13,312 bases of DNA from Methanobrevibacter sp. (GTDB taxonomy: Archaea > Methanobacteriota > Methanobacteria > Methanobacteriales > Methanobacteriaceae): positions 1-13,312 of the forward strand of contig JAGCBE010000467.1 in NCBI GenBank assembly GCA_017652345.1, in the 5' to 3' direction. The position numbers were made by a program, and so were the translations under genes. The notes beneath the pieces are model-generated. The model did not search any database and was not told the DNA's origin. It saw nothing but the letters and a program-made list of their open reading frames with translations. This document shows positions 1 through 10,113 of the stretch, one piece after another. How positions within the stretch are numbered: the stretch's first letter is position 1; the number at the start of each line of letters is the position of its first letter.

Positions 1-438
1 ACATGACTAAAGCTTGTATTAACAGCTTTCTTAGATGGTAAGAAGATACCTTTGTATGACTCTTCTTTGTATAGTAGTGAAGAAGATGTAACAAACCCTA
101 AATGGCACGAGAAACCATACTGAATACTCAGAGATGGTAGCATTTTCTTAATACCAATTCCTAAAAAGGATGGAGCATTATATATGGAGTGAAAATATAT
201 TCCTTTAGACTTAGAGCTGACAACTACAAGTGATGAAATAAAACTGCCTCATGAATATCACAATATCATGATTAAAGGTCTGAATTCTCTTGTATTTTGA
301 GCTAAACAAGTCTATGACAAACAACAACTATGGGAGTGATATTACCAACAATGAATACAGCAGATACAAACAGAATGATGCTTTGAGAATGAGAGTGCAT
401 ATCATGTAGAAGATGCTTATTTATGATTCTTAGAATAA
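1..438 (+). CDS. Head-tail adaptor-like phage protein, C-terminal part
   Basis: Open from the left window edge in frame 1 to a TAA at 436-438; 145 residues are visible and the start lies outside. Eight TGA codons are read as Gly. The segment LPHEYHNIMIKGLNSLVFGA, followed by a helical stretch with KQVYDKQQLWEGYY and QQGIQQI, has the character of phage head-tail adaptor/connector proteins, in which an Leu-Pro-x-Glu-x-His start leads into long helices. This is pattern recognition, not a search result. Its place directly before a large beta-rich tail protein fits the usual order of adaptor then tail hub in short-tailed phages. The gap to the next gene is only 6 bp, so the two are probably co-transcribed. 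Arg is encoded by AGA rather than the AGG that dominates downstream of position 3061. Confidence 0.6.
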
Positions 439-444
439 TATACA

Positions 445-2535
445 ATGGTAGATATTAAAAGAGAAGACATAACATTACAAGATTGGACAAAAGGTATCTC
501 AGCAGATGAATTTGCATGAGGTAGCTATTTTTATGCTGAGTGAATTCAGACTTGATATAACACTAAATGATTTAAGCTATGACACAGATTAGATTCAGAA
601 GTTCTAAACTATAGAGAAGAATGATACCCTGTAGCAATATCTCCTGCATGAGATTATGGAATGACTATATTTACATTCGATAGAAGATTAGAGACATCGG
701 AAAATTATAATGGCTCTTTAGATGGTGGTGGAGACCAACAATGAGGATGAGCATTATATGCTCAAGCTCCCAACTTAACTTCAACATGGCTAAATGGAGT
801 AACTTATGGGACTAAGGCTATTGCTATTAGAGGAAGTTATGTGGATGTAATAGACCGAAATGGCTTATTCGATCCCTGACTCGAGTTATTAACTCAGCCA
901 AAGTTTCAGAATTCTGCAAGTGATCGGACTATAGGAACATGATGGACATTAACAGATAATTGAATGGAGCATACCCCCTGAAATACAGGGACTCTATCTA
1001 TTAGCTTTACATGAGATGGTAATAGGGTTAGAATAGCTGCAAAAATTACATGAATGACAGCAGGAAGCTTAGATATAAATGGGTGATGATTAACTGATAC
1101 AGCTTATGAGAATTGATGGTTTACGATGATAAACTGAGGATCGACTTCTCTAAGAACACTAACCATTACTCCTTCATCAGATTTTGATGGAACTATAGTA
1201 ATGGTAAATGTTCATAATTATGATGACAGCAAAATATCTATAGGGGCTTCAAATATAACTACTGCAGATAGCCATCCTTGTGTAATATGGTGATGAGATT
1301 TATATATAGGTAGCTGAAGTAAGATAGACATAGTAAATCTTAATGATCGAGGAGTTATAACAAAGAGTTTAGTAGATGAAAATGAAACGATAGTAGACAT
1401 AGTTCAACAAGCCTGAAATTTAATAATTCGGACTACTGATGGGTATAATTCAAGACAGTATTATTGGAACTGAGTAGATTCAGTAGCAACTGAAGCTATC
1501 GAGCGGAAATGACTCATAGTAAAGGCAGTAACTAACACAGAAACAGTTTGCTATGTATTAACTACTTCATGAGCTACTACAGGAAGTGTATACTGATATC
1601 AGTATAGACTCTATGCAGTAAGCTGATACCAAAGAAGTCTGATAGCTTGTAAGACATACTACCCCAACTCCAATTCTGATATAAACCAAGAGCCTTATAA
1701 CATAAAGAAAAAGTTTGACTTTAATGATGTATCATCAAGTAAGTCAATGAGTATGTTTTTGGATGGTTTATTTATTCCTTGATGTGATGGAATTTATAAA
1801 TATTGAAACGAGATACCATGAATGAGAACTGTATGGAGTAGACCTATCAGATACCCTTATGGTGCAGATAAGATAATTCTATGACAGAATGGGGTATATT
1901 TCTGTATCTGCTATACTTTAAATGGAGTTAACTATTTCTGAGAGATAAACGAGCAGAGATATACAAGTAACTGATATATAGTAAGTGAAAGTATCTATTG
2001 GGACAAACTCTCTACAAGAAAAGCATTAGAGAAATTAAAAATCTGATATAAAAATGTAGCTTCAGAAGATGGTAATATAAAAATCTATGCTATGGTGGAT
2101 GATGACTACTTTTGGAGATTCTTTGTAAGCTGAATAGCAACTCGACCTAAAGTTTGAGATACATATACAGTAGCTAATCAGACTACTGCTGAAATTATCG
2201 ATATAGATAAAACTAACAACATAATAACATTCAGAACAGTAAATAACTTAGGTAGTTATAATACTGCTAATTCTTCTCTAACTAAAGTGAGTGGAGATGG
2301 GGATGCAACTATAACTACTACATGATACGATAATATGATATTAGTTAAAACGATAGAAACAGAGCAACAATGATATGGAGCAGATTTAATCTTTTGAAAG
2401 AACTTTGTAAGCAACTACATACCATATTGGCATAAGATACAGTTTGTAGTAGAGCTTAACAGTATAGATAACAAACTAACTCCTGAGATATATGAGATAA
2501 GCATGGTATCAGATATTACTGATGTAGTTTTATAA
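445..2535 (+). CDS. Large beta-rich tail/hub protein with inserted jelly-roll domain
   Basis: 696 residues with about 40 TGA codons read as Gly; ATG at 445, TAA at 2533. Residues about 150-258 form a module starting GTGWTLTDNGMEHT and ending in FDGTIVMVNVHNY, the typical look of a carbohydrate-binding-like jelly-roll found in phage tail proteins. Around it are strand-rich segments such as HPCVIWGGDLYIGSGSKIDI and NLIIRTTDGYNSRQYYWNG, which repeat like propeller blades. The C-terminus (WHKIQFVVELNS, LTPEIYEISMV) resembles the end of phage hub proteins. The size and the position after an adaptor-like gene suggest the nozzle/hub of a short tail (compare the beta-propeller hubs of T7 gp12 and P22 gp10), but that assignment is inference. 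Arg is almost all AGA (about 18 AGA to 1 AGG by eye). No Shine-Dalgarno sequence precedes the start. Confidence 0.65.
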
Positions 2536-2546
2536 TATAAGAAACG

Positions 2547-3041
2547 ATGGCACAAGAAGTTCAAACAACATTAGATTATAGAGCAGAACTCAATGAAATT
2601 GAGGGTATTTGATACCAACAAAGAAAAGTTAGTGATAAAATGCAGGTAAGAGATAAGAAAACTAATGAAGTATTAGCACTTGCTGATTCTACTCCTATTA
2701 GGCTTTCTTCATGAGAGGTAGAGATTTCATGATGGACATTAACGAGTAAATGAGGGGTGGAATATACATCAGATGGAGCAGCTATAATAATTCCTGAGGC
2801 ATGACCTTATTTAATAGAGTATCAAACATCTGATAACTATACACAAACTAACTACTTTTATACAGCAAGGGTAAAGGTAGATGGAGTAACGATGTATTCA
2901 ATAAGACTTGCTTTAGGAGACCGATGAATAAAGACAGGGACACTAAACTTAGGTAAAAAGAATAAAGTAACAGTTACTCTTGAGGCGGAGTTCTCATCTC
3001 TCTCAAATATTTATCCAACTCTTAAGATAATTAAACTTTAA
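2547..3041 (+). CDS. Small virion protein sharing a WTL jelly-roll start
   Basis: 164 residues; ATG at 2547, TAA at 3039, 11 bp after the preceding gene. The N-terminal 45 or so residues are charged and helical (LDYRAELNEIEG, VRDKKTNEVLALAD). From about residue 59 the protein becomes beta-rich, beginning EISGWTLTSKGGVEYTSDG, which closely matches the start of the jelly-roll inside the 696-aa protein upstream. The DNA under this motif shares 16 identical bases with that gene. I do not recognise a named family. A decoration, fibre-cap or tail accessory protein is plausible from context. The length, clean reading frame and tight spacing make it a real gene. Confidence 0.7.
2728..2743 (+). repeat. 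16-bp direct repeat of positions 938-953
   Basis: CATGATGGACATTAAC occurs identically at 938-953 and 2728-2743, in each case encoding the GWTLT start of a jelly-roll-like module. The match ends abruptly on the 3' side although the proteins remain loosely alike, which suggests an old module duplication with a conserved or recombined core. Confidence 0.6.
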
Positions 3042-3060
3042 TTCATAAACTTTATAAAAC

Positions 3061-5982
3061 ATGGTAACAGTAGATGATGCAACTTATGTAAAGATGAAAG
3101 ACACCCTTTACTGAGGGGATGCATGAAAGGCAAGTAGAGCAAAAGCTCAAATAGAAGCCAATTATGATGATGCAAAGTATAGTAGCTTTTTATCAAGTTT
3201 AGATAAATTAGGTAATACTTCTACACCTGCTACTTCTACATCTTCTAATAACTCTTGACCTGCTGATTGATATGCAACAGCAACAGATAGGAACATGGCT
3301 ACAGCTGCAAGTGAGTTTGGCACAAGGGAAACACCAGCTACACCTGCGACACCTAGTGCAAATGAGGATGTGGTTAAAACTGAAACTGAAGTAAAGCAAG
3401 AGTGAGCCTTAAAGCCATTATCACAGGAGTATTATAACCAGACTTCACAAGCTGCACAAGATACTATAGTTAAAAACCTAAACAACTATAAGCAGACTAA
3501 CCCTGAATATTTTACAGATTATGAAAGTTTTAAAAGAAACTTCTCTTATGATAGCAGGGATGATGTGCAAAAAAATACACTTGACACATGGTTTAACTGA
3601 TACCAGCAAAACTTACAGTTGGCCACAACACCAACTAGCGAGTTATATACACAATATCAGGACTGAAATTTATCAGCAGCACAAATTGAGTGACTAAGGG
3701 TCAGCGATCCAACAAAATATGTGGAGTTACAAAACATGATAAACAAAGGTAACATTATTGCTGCATACGATGATGATAAGGGTGCTGATGGCTTTGGTAA
3801 CAGCATACAGGAAATGGCCTACAACATGTTGCAACAAACATTTATGCAGTTTATGAGTTGAGATAGCGATAGCGGTGCAAGTAACATATTTAGGGAGTAT
3901 GAAAACAAAATGGAGTCGCCTGATATGTTAGGCTTAGCTGACCAATGCACAGAGGTGCAAGAGGAAATAGAAAATGTGCAGTCCGACCTAGATGCAATTA
4001 AAAAAAGTGTTGAGGCAGAATATGCAGGAACTGGTGCAAGTAGGGCTAAAATAAATGCCATAATATCTGACAGGAGTTACGATCTACAGCTACAGTTAAG
4101 GACACTTAACTCAGAATATAACAAGTATGCTACACAATATAACAATAGAATGCAGCAATACCAAAACGAGTTTAGCATGCAGTTGCAAGAATACCAAATA
4201 AACCAGCAACAAAGACAGCAACAAATGCAGGAGCTTTGATTTGCTTTAGATTTAATGAGCTTTGAAACACCACAGCAAAAGCAAGATAGGGAGCGAGATT
4301 ACTGGGTTAAGCAGCAGGAGTATGCTAACGGTAATATTAACAGTAAAGACCATGATACTAGGTATAAGGCAGCCTTAAATAGTGTCCAAAATTTGCTTAG
4401 CCAATATGAGTGAATTCCTATGGTTAGAAGTGCAGAGCAAATGGCTGATGACATTTTAAAGGCTATTGATAACTGAAGTAGCTTGGGTGCTGAGTTAAGT
4501 AAGATTAACCAGCAGATACAACAAAAGCCTGAATACAAATACATGTATAACCAAACATACGGTGGTGGTAGCACATCATGAATAGGTAAAACATTTAAGT
4601 TATGAGATACTGAATACATAGAGTATAACGGTGGTATTTATACATCAGACCAGTTTAATAAATTATTTGGTGGGGCTGGTTGATTTATAGGTGCTACAGG
4701 TAATGCAAAGGCCTATGATGTAGTTGATGAAAAAGTATTCTCGCAAGCTCCTGTAGATTATGGTTATTGAACATTATGAACATTCTTAACAGATACAAGA
4801 AACCAGCAATGAAAGAAATGATGACAATGTGGTAAATATGTTAATGACTACCTACAGCATATTGGTATGACATGAGCTGCAAATAGATATTATGATGATG
4901 AGTTATCTACAAAGCTTAACAGTATAAACACAGAGGCTGCAAAGGAGTGAGTAATAGCAGTATTTGACTACAACCATATAAGTAAGTCTACATGAAAAAA
5001 CCATTGACATGTGGGTATTGTTACTAAGGTAACAAATGATGGTATATGGGTAAGGGACAGTAACCATAACTTAAATAACCCTGAAATTATTGAGGACAGG
5101 TTTATTGCAAGGTGAAGTGAGGAGTGGAACAATAACTTAAAAGGTTTCTTTGATCCTAGTCAGCCACCTATTGATAGGACAAGTGGTTCTTCGACTACTG
5201 GAGCATGAACAGCAGTAGATAGGCTAACTCTAACGGCTCTTAAAAACTGACAGATAGTTAACTCACAAGTGCCAGATACTATAAAAAAGTTAGTAGAGGC
5301 TGGGTTTTCTGAGGATGAAATAAACACAGCACTTAACCAAAACATGCAGTATTACTTGCCTGATGACCAAAGGTCAGAGAAAAATAGGATACTTGCAGAC
5401 TTTAACAAGCTAGACACTGTAAAGAATTTCCAGGAGTCAGCTACTCAGTTATTGGCCTTATCTTCTACAATATCTAATGCAAGTGGTGCAGCAGATGTTG
5501 CTACTGTATTCCAGTTTATGAAAACTATGGATCCAAATTCAGTAGTTAGGGAGTGAGAGTTTAAACAAGCCGCTGAAACTGCAGGTTTGTGGGGTGAAAT
5601 TCAGAGCTCACTTAAAAAACTGGAAAATGGTGAAATGTTAACACCTACACAAAGGGAAAACTTCTTCAAAGTAGCATCTGACATATTAAATTCTAAAAAG
5701 CAGACTTATAAAATAGCTTATGATGAGGCAATTAGGCAGATGAAGGCAGCAAGTATACCTGATGTATATTACCCTACTGATTGGGTAGCCGAAATAGACA
5801 GCATCTTAGCTAAAATACAGCCAGGAATGTCCACTCAGACAGTTAGTAGCAGCCAAAACTCTAGCATGTGGCAACCAAGCTGGCTAACTGATATGCCAAC
5901 GACATATACTTCTACAGTAAGTGGCACAACAAAAAATATCGGTTGACACGATCTACCAGCAAATTTTTATCAAGATAACTAA
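3061..5982 (+). CDS. Virion-associated peptidoglycan hydrolase (CHAP domain), 973 aa
   Basis: 973 residues, about 29 TGA codons read as Gly; ATG 3061, TAA 5980. Domain order: helical N-terminus; Thr/Pro/Ser-rich linker (about 53-118, including TPATPATPS); long Gln-rich coiled coil (about 290-395, with MQLQEYQINQQQRQQQ); CHAP-type amidase/endopeptidase domain (about 575-700); helical C-terminus. In the CHAP domain the catalytic Cys is Cys590 (GGQCGKYVNDYL), preceded by several Gly encoded by TGA. His650 lies in GHVGIVTKV after GVIAVFDYN, and the third residue is probably Asp666 or Asn668 in WVRDSNHN. CHAP enzymes cut peptidoglycan stem peptides or the Mur-Ala amide. Here the domain is buried in a very large structural protein, so it likely opens the wall locally during DNA entry, like the hydrolase in T7 internal virion protein gp16. 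Arg is mainly AGG (about 20 to 7), unlike the genes before it. Under the standard code only fragments would be called. Confidence 0.85.
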
Positions 5983-5988
5983 ATACTA

Positions 5989-8571
5989 ATGGCATTTTGA
6001 CAGATTAACACAGGGTTTAAGGCCTGAATTGGCAACTCTCCGTTTGGCACAGGGTTTGGTGGTGGTTTTTCTACATGATCCAATGCACCAACTAGCACAA
6101 ACACAGCCAAAACAAAGCAGGAAAACACATATAACCCTAGATATCCTGGCTTTGATGAGGAAGATTACAAAAGATTAGTGCAAATTGTGCAGTCACAGGG
6201 TGTAACAGGTAGTAAATTTGACCAACTGATGGATGAGGCATACCAATATTACTACCCTCAGGTGCTAAATAAGCATAAATTGGCTGACAGGGGTGAGCAG
6301 ATTAACCAGGCAGTGTATGAAAATGGAGATGCACTGCTAAATGGTGAATGAGATGCTAACGAAAAGTTTAAATTAACAAGCCTAGCACAAAAAGCTAAGG
6401 AAAAATATGGCATCCCTTATGATTACCCTGATGACCAACTAATTAAATCTATAGTAGAGGGGACAGAAAACGGTAACGAGCTGCTATATAACTACATAAA
6501 CAATGGAGATGATGAGCTACTTTATAAAGCAGGTATTTATGACCAAAAGCAAGGTGGTATAAAATCACTTGTTAACCCTGCTAGTGAATGATGAATACTT
6601 GCAGAATGATGATGGAATGCAGCTAACCCTATTTGATGGTGAACTGAAACCATAGATAATGGTGCAAATAAATTTGCAGAGGCAATAATGATTAAATGAA
6701 CTAAGTCAGCTGAAAACCTAAAGCAAAAGCTAGAAAACATGTCACCTGAGGAAATAGAGGCATATAGGAAAGAGTTTAGGAAAGCCGTTGGTGAAAAAAG
6801 AATAGGGACAGCATATACATATTGAGATACTGTAGTTGAAAGGCTTTGGAATGGTATAAAAGGGGAAAAATATTACCCTGAGGATGATGAGGCCTTTTAC
6901 AAGTGGCTTATTGATAAAAAGATGAACTTAGGGCAAAGCTTAATAGGAGCAGATGATATACTAAAGGGAGAGCACAACCCTAATGTTATTAGGTTTTTCG
7001 GTAATATACCAGGTAGTGCAGTTAAAACCTTTACTGCTACAGTTAGAGGTATGACAAACCCTGTAGACACTTTAAAAGGTTTATACAAACTAGCCGCTAC
7101 TGAGGAATGACACCAGGCTTTATTGCAAAGGTATGGTAGCTGGGATGCATTGGCTGAGGCAATGAACAGCGATCCAGTAGGGGTTGCAGATGATGTGCTG
7201 GCAGTTGCTGAGTTGTGAACCAACATAATATGAGGTTGACTAAAAATGACAGGTAAAGTAACAGGAAATGCAAATTTAGTAAACATGGGTGGTAATTTAC
7301 AGTGAAGTATAGGAAGTGCAAATGATGCTTTAGCTCAAAAGACAGTAGGTGGAGCTTATTGATTACTAGATGAGGGTGCAAAATGGGTAGATGGCAAGTC
7401 TTCTACACTGGGGACAGTAGCACAATGAGTAAATAGGTATGCACAGGACACAAGTAGTTTATCTAAATTACTCCAAAATGGTGCGGAAGATTTAAAAGCC
7501 ATTGAGGAGTCAAGCTTTGGTCAGTCTTTAAAAGATGCATATAATGAGGGTGTTAATAAACTGGTATGAATTGATGAGGAAGATAGGCAATTTATAAGGG
7601 AAAATAAAGATTTGGTAAACGAAACCTTAAGTAAGAAAAAGAATGTAGAAACTATTTATGATGATGTTAAAAATAAGTTTGATGAAAAGATCGTGGAAAA
7701 AATTGAAACTGGGGAAGAGTATGAACAACTATACAAAAGCAAAAAAAAGGTAGTAAATACAGAGTGAATAACAAGCGACAAGACCCTACTAAAAAAGCTT
7801 AAGGCCGCATGAGTAACAGTTGATGCTGACTGAAACCTAGTCTTTGATAAAATAAATGACTTTGATGCTACACAACAAAAGGCATTGCAGGATGCATGGG
7901 AAACTTTAAAAACTGTTGAGTGAGAAAAAAAGTTAAATTCAAGGCAGACTTTATGACAAAGGAGAAAAATAGATAATAAGATAAACTGGGAGTGAAAGCC
8001 TGACAAAATGACAACCACAGATTTAGAGGTAGAGCAGCTTATTAAAGATATGAGAAAACCATTAGATGCAAGGGCTAAGGAATATATACCTTGATTAAAG
8101 GAGCTGGATGCTAAATACCAGCCAATGATAGAACAAGTAAGGGAGATTAAGAAAGATTGGTTTAATTCTGATGGAACTATTAAAGACAATGTAAGGAGTA
8201 AGTTAAGAAACTTAACTAAGGCATGAAATGAGGAAAGGCTTGCAAGATTAGAGCAACTTATGCCTTGAATAACAAAAGATTTAAAGGCTTTAGATGTGGC
8301 TCTAACTGTAGAAAAGGCAAGTAAACAGGGTGTTTGACAATATTCAAAAGGTATTATGTGATGAAGTATTCCAGCTGCTTTTGTTAACCCTGCAGCATGA
8401 GTTGCAGGAGCGGTGCTATGGGTGTTGTCTTCTCCTAAGGTTTATGTAAGGTTAATAGAAGCCTATCCTGACATAGCACAAAAGCTAAGTGCTGGTCAAG
8501 AGTTATTGCCAACTGATATGAATAAACTTACAAGTTGGGCATCTAGAATACAAGATGGTATGGAGGAATAG
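5989..8571 (+). CDS. Large internal virion/ejection-type protein, 860 aa
   Basis: 860 residues, about 33 TGA codons read as Gly; ATG 5989, TAG 8569, 6 bp after the CHAP gene. The N-terminus is Gly-rich (FGTGFGGGFSTG), followed by Lys/Glu/Asp-rich helical regions. A middle segment has PGSAVKTFTATVRGMTNP, LYKLAATEEGHQALLQRYG and DPVGVADDVLAVAELG. A hydrophobic Gly/Ala stretch at about 788-814 (around FVNPAAGVAGAVLWVLSS) could insert in a membrane, and it is followed by VRLIEAYPDIAQKL. I saw no cysteine. The size, helical content and membrane-prone end, next to a giant hydrolase, suggest an ejection or internal core protein. A tape-measure role is the alternative, but no tail tube genes are present. 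Function is inferred from context only. It shares the AGG-rich Arg usage of the CHAP gene, so the pair probably has one origin. Confidence 0.65.
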
Positions 8572-8594
8572 TTGCAAATAATTGGCAAAAAAAT

Positions 8595-8627
8595 AAAAGA
8601 GTAGTGATTTAGTTTACTACTCTTTTT
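8595..8627 (+). terminator. Intrinsic terminator, probably bidirectional
   Basis: Perfect 11-bp stem AAAAGAGTAGT (8595-8605) / ACTACTCTTTT (8616-8626) with a 10-nt loop and a T run reaching 8627. It lies 24 bp after the TAG of the 860-aa gene and would end the structural operon. Read on the minus strand the stem is followed by TTTTATTTTTTT, so it could also stop the opposing cluster. It ends only 3 bp before the ATG of the next + gene. Confidence 0.8.
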
Positions 8628-8630
8628 GTT

Positions 8631-8819
8631 ATGAAACCTGAAACCTTTAATGCATTTATGATTTGATTTGCTGTCTGATATTGCATAAGGCATTTTGTTA
8701 CACCAAGGCAGCCACAAGCATGGGAATGGTGGGTTGCATGAATAATTGTTTTTTTTGCTATATGTGTTTGGCTGGCTGCCAACACTAAAAAACCAAAAAG
8801 CAAGGACAAGGCTAATTAA
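8631..8819 (+). CDS. Small membrane protein, holin-like candidate
   Basis: 62 residues with three TGA codons read as Gly; ATG 8631, TAA 8817. There is a weak first hydrophobic segment (about 6-23, FNAFMIGFAVGYCIRHFV), a polar turn with TPRQPQA, a clear second membrane helix (about 33-50, WWVAGIIVFFAICVWLAA), and a Lys-rich tail (KKPKSKDK). Small size, two hydrophobic segments and a strongly basic C-terminus are the usual holin layout, and the gene directly follows the virion genes. Holins have little sequence conservation, so this is a topology call. The start sits right after a terminator hairpin, so expression needs read-through or a signal I cannot see. It overlaps the opposing 33-aa gene by 8 bp at the 3' end. 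Confidence 0.6.
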
Positions 8820-8913
8820 GCAACATGTGGCTTACTCGACCAGCATAAAATCAAATGCCTAAAAATATGCAGCAAATAACAACTGTTGCCAATGTGATTT
8901 GTCGTTTTTTCAT
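8812..8913 (-). CDS. 33-aa single-span membrane peptide
   Basis: ATG at 8913, TAG at 8812-8814 (complement). The peptide starts MKKRQ and then has one hydrophobic segment (about 6-25, ITLATVVICCIFLGIGFYAG) and a short polar tail RVSHMLLN. One Gly in the helix is encoded by TGA. The positive N-terminus followed by a Gly-rich helix is a convincing inner-membrane peptide pattern, but at this length chance cannot be excluded. It is the last gene of the minus cluster, 133 bp after the peptidase gene, and converges on the holin-like gene of the other strand. A TTGCTA-18-TATTAT pair upstream on the minus strand could be a promoter, but AT richness makes this weak. Confidence 0.45.
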
Positions 8914-9046
8914 GTCGATCAATAACAAATAAATTAACTATAATATAATGTAAAGTTTTGCCATAGCAAGAGTATTTACTATTTACCAGCCAGCATGTTT
9001 TGCATCGCTATAATAATTTTTGCCAACGATACTACCTAGTATTTCT

Positions 9047-9928
9047 CTACAAATATTTCTTTAATTGTTCTTCTACATCAGCTAACTTTTTCCTGTTTTT
9101 TTCATTCATGTAGTGTAAAATACCCTTGTAATTGGTGTCATTAGTTTGATGCCACATGGCAGAGTTTAATTCTATTGCATTTAGCAGGTTTGTTCTAAAT
9201 TCATTTAGTCTTTTAACTTCTTCTAATGCATCTTCTGCAACTTTGGTATATATATAACCATTAGTTCCAAATACTGATATCTCTCTTGGGTAATGTAGAA
9301 GGGAATATATGTTGCAATCTAACTTTCAGTTGTTAGTTGTTCTTCCTTTATAGTTATCTTTTACACATACCACTCCATCTATCTTTTTTAAGTTAATAGT
9401 TACAAGGTTTAAGGCATGACCATAAGTTGATGCTCAGAATTCTGTCTCATCTACTATGGCATCTTTAAGGTAATCTAACTGAAACTTAGTATTTCAGTTT
9501 ATATTTGTCATGATATTGTAACCTTTATCAAGAATTTTATCTACTAAACCATTATTTGTGGTGTCTATCTTGTAATAAGCCACCTTTCATAAGTCTGCAT
9601 GGTGTTCATTCCACCAGTCAGCTACTAACTTAACTGCTGCCTGCACTCGCCATCATGAATTTGGGAATCTTCACAGGGAATAGCTCTTTTCATCTATCTC
9701 TTTTATCTCACTTAATGGGAATTCATAGTTAAACAAGTCTGATATAGCTCATATTGCAGAAAATACTGTGCAACTTTTCTTACTCCACTCTTGTTTTTGT
9801 TGGTTATACTCAAATATGATACTATCTTGTTGGTAAAGCTGTGGCAAAGCATCCTCAAAGCCATCACATATAAGATAGTCGGTTTGTTGTCACCCTATTC
9901 ATAGGCAACCGTTCTCTAAATCTGTCAT
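9047..9928 (-). CDS. Papain-like cysteine peptidase
   Basis: 293 residues; ATG 9928, TAG 9047-9049. An in-frame TAA lies just upstream, so the start is fixed. Cys53 sits in KKSCTVFSAIGAISDLF, a helix start like that of papain-type enzymes, with Gln residues six to nine positions before it. His171 is in TYGHALNLVTIN, and Asn192 in VCVKDNYKG stands where papain-like enzymes carry the Asn of their NSWG motif. This Cys-His-Asn order and spacing support a papain-fold peptidase; the Asn context is degenerate, so it could be a related transferase or inactive. The C-terminus (about 225-293) is a charged helical region ending EEQLKKYL. There is no signal peptide. Its ATG overlaps the stop of the NrdD-like gene by one base (TAATG), implying coupled translation. 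Possible roles are capsid or host protein processing. Arg is mostly AGA, unlike the phosphoesterase gene upstream. Confidence 0.6.
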
Positions 9929-10113
9929 TATTTTTGGTTAGGTGGTAAAAACTTTGCAATAAAGTCTGAATTATCTACTTTTTTTTCATCAAAGTATTTT
10001 CTACTATAAAACTCAGACTTTTTTCACATGTTGTAGGCACTTACAGGCCTAAGGTATCACATTACCCTAGTGTAAACTTCACAGGGTGTCCTTTTTGTTT
10101 GATCTGTTGTCAT
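9928..10113 (-). CDS. Stand-alone NrdD-type glycyl radical domain
   Basis: 61 residues; ATG 10113, TAA 9928-9930. The core RTPCEVYTRVMGYLRPVSAY followed by NMGKKSEFYSRKYF matches the C-terminal glycyl radical region of anaerobic ribonucleoside-triphosphate reductase (NrdD), where the Gly of RV-x-GYLRP carries the radical used to make deoxynucleotides without oxygen. That residue, Gly19, is encoded by TGA, as is the Gly of NMGKK. Full NrdD is 600-700 residues, so this is only the radical domain. Short free-standing proteins of this type are annotated in many anaerobes. It might complete or repair a host reductase, as the spare radical domain YfiD does for pyruvate formate-lyase; that role is inference. 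It overlaps the Cys-rich gene upstream by 47 bp in another frame and the peptidase by 1 bp. Confidence 0.85.

Noticed and set aside
7656..8189. 177-aa open frame on the minus strand
   Set aside because: It lies wholly inside the 860-aa + gene, has no domain signal, and its Ser/Phe/Ile-rich composition is what the reverse of Lys/Glu/Asp-rich coding gives.
8609..8809. 66-aa minus-strand frame opposite the holin-like gene
   Set aside because: It needs a TTG start, ends inside the terminator stem, and the + frame shows better membrane topology and a normal ATG.
8855..8932. 25-codon + strand frame (MPKNMQQ)
   Set aside because: It is opposite the better supported 33-aa membrane peptide and has no recognisable property of its own.
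8820..9046. Possible tRNA or small RNA gene in the convergent gap
   Set aside because: I found no T-loop consensus or cloverleaf pairing; only short AT-rich sequence and the 33-aa gene are seen.
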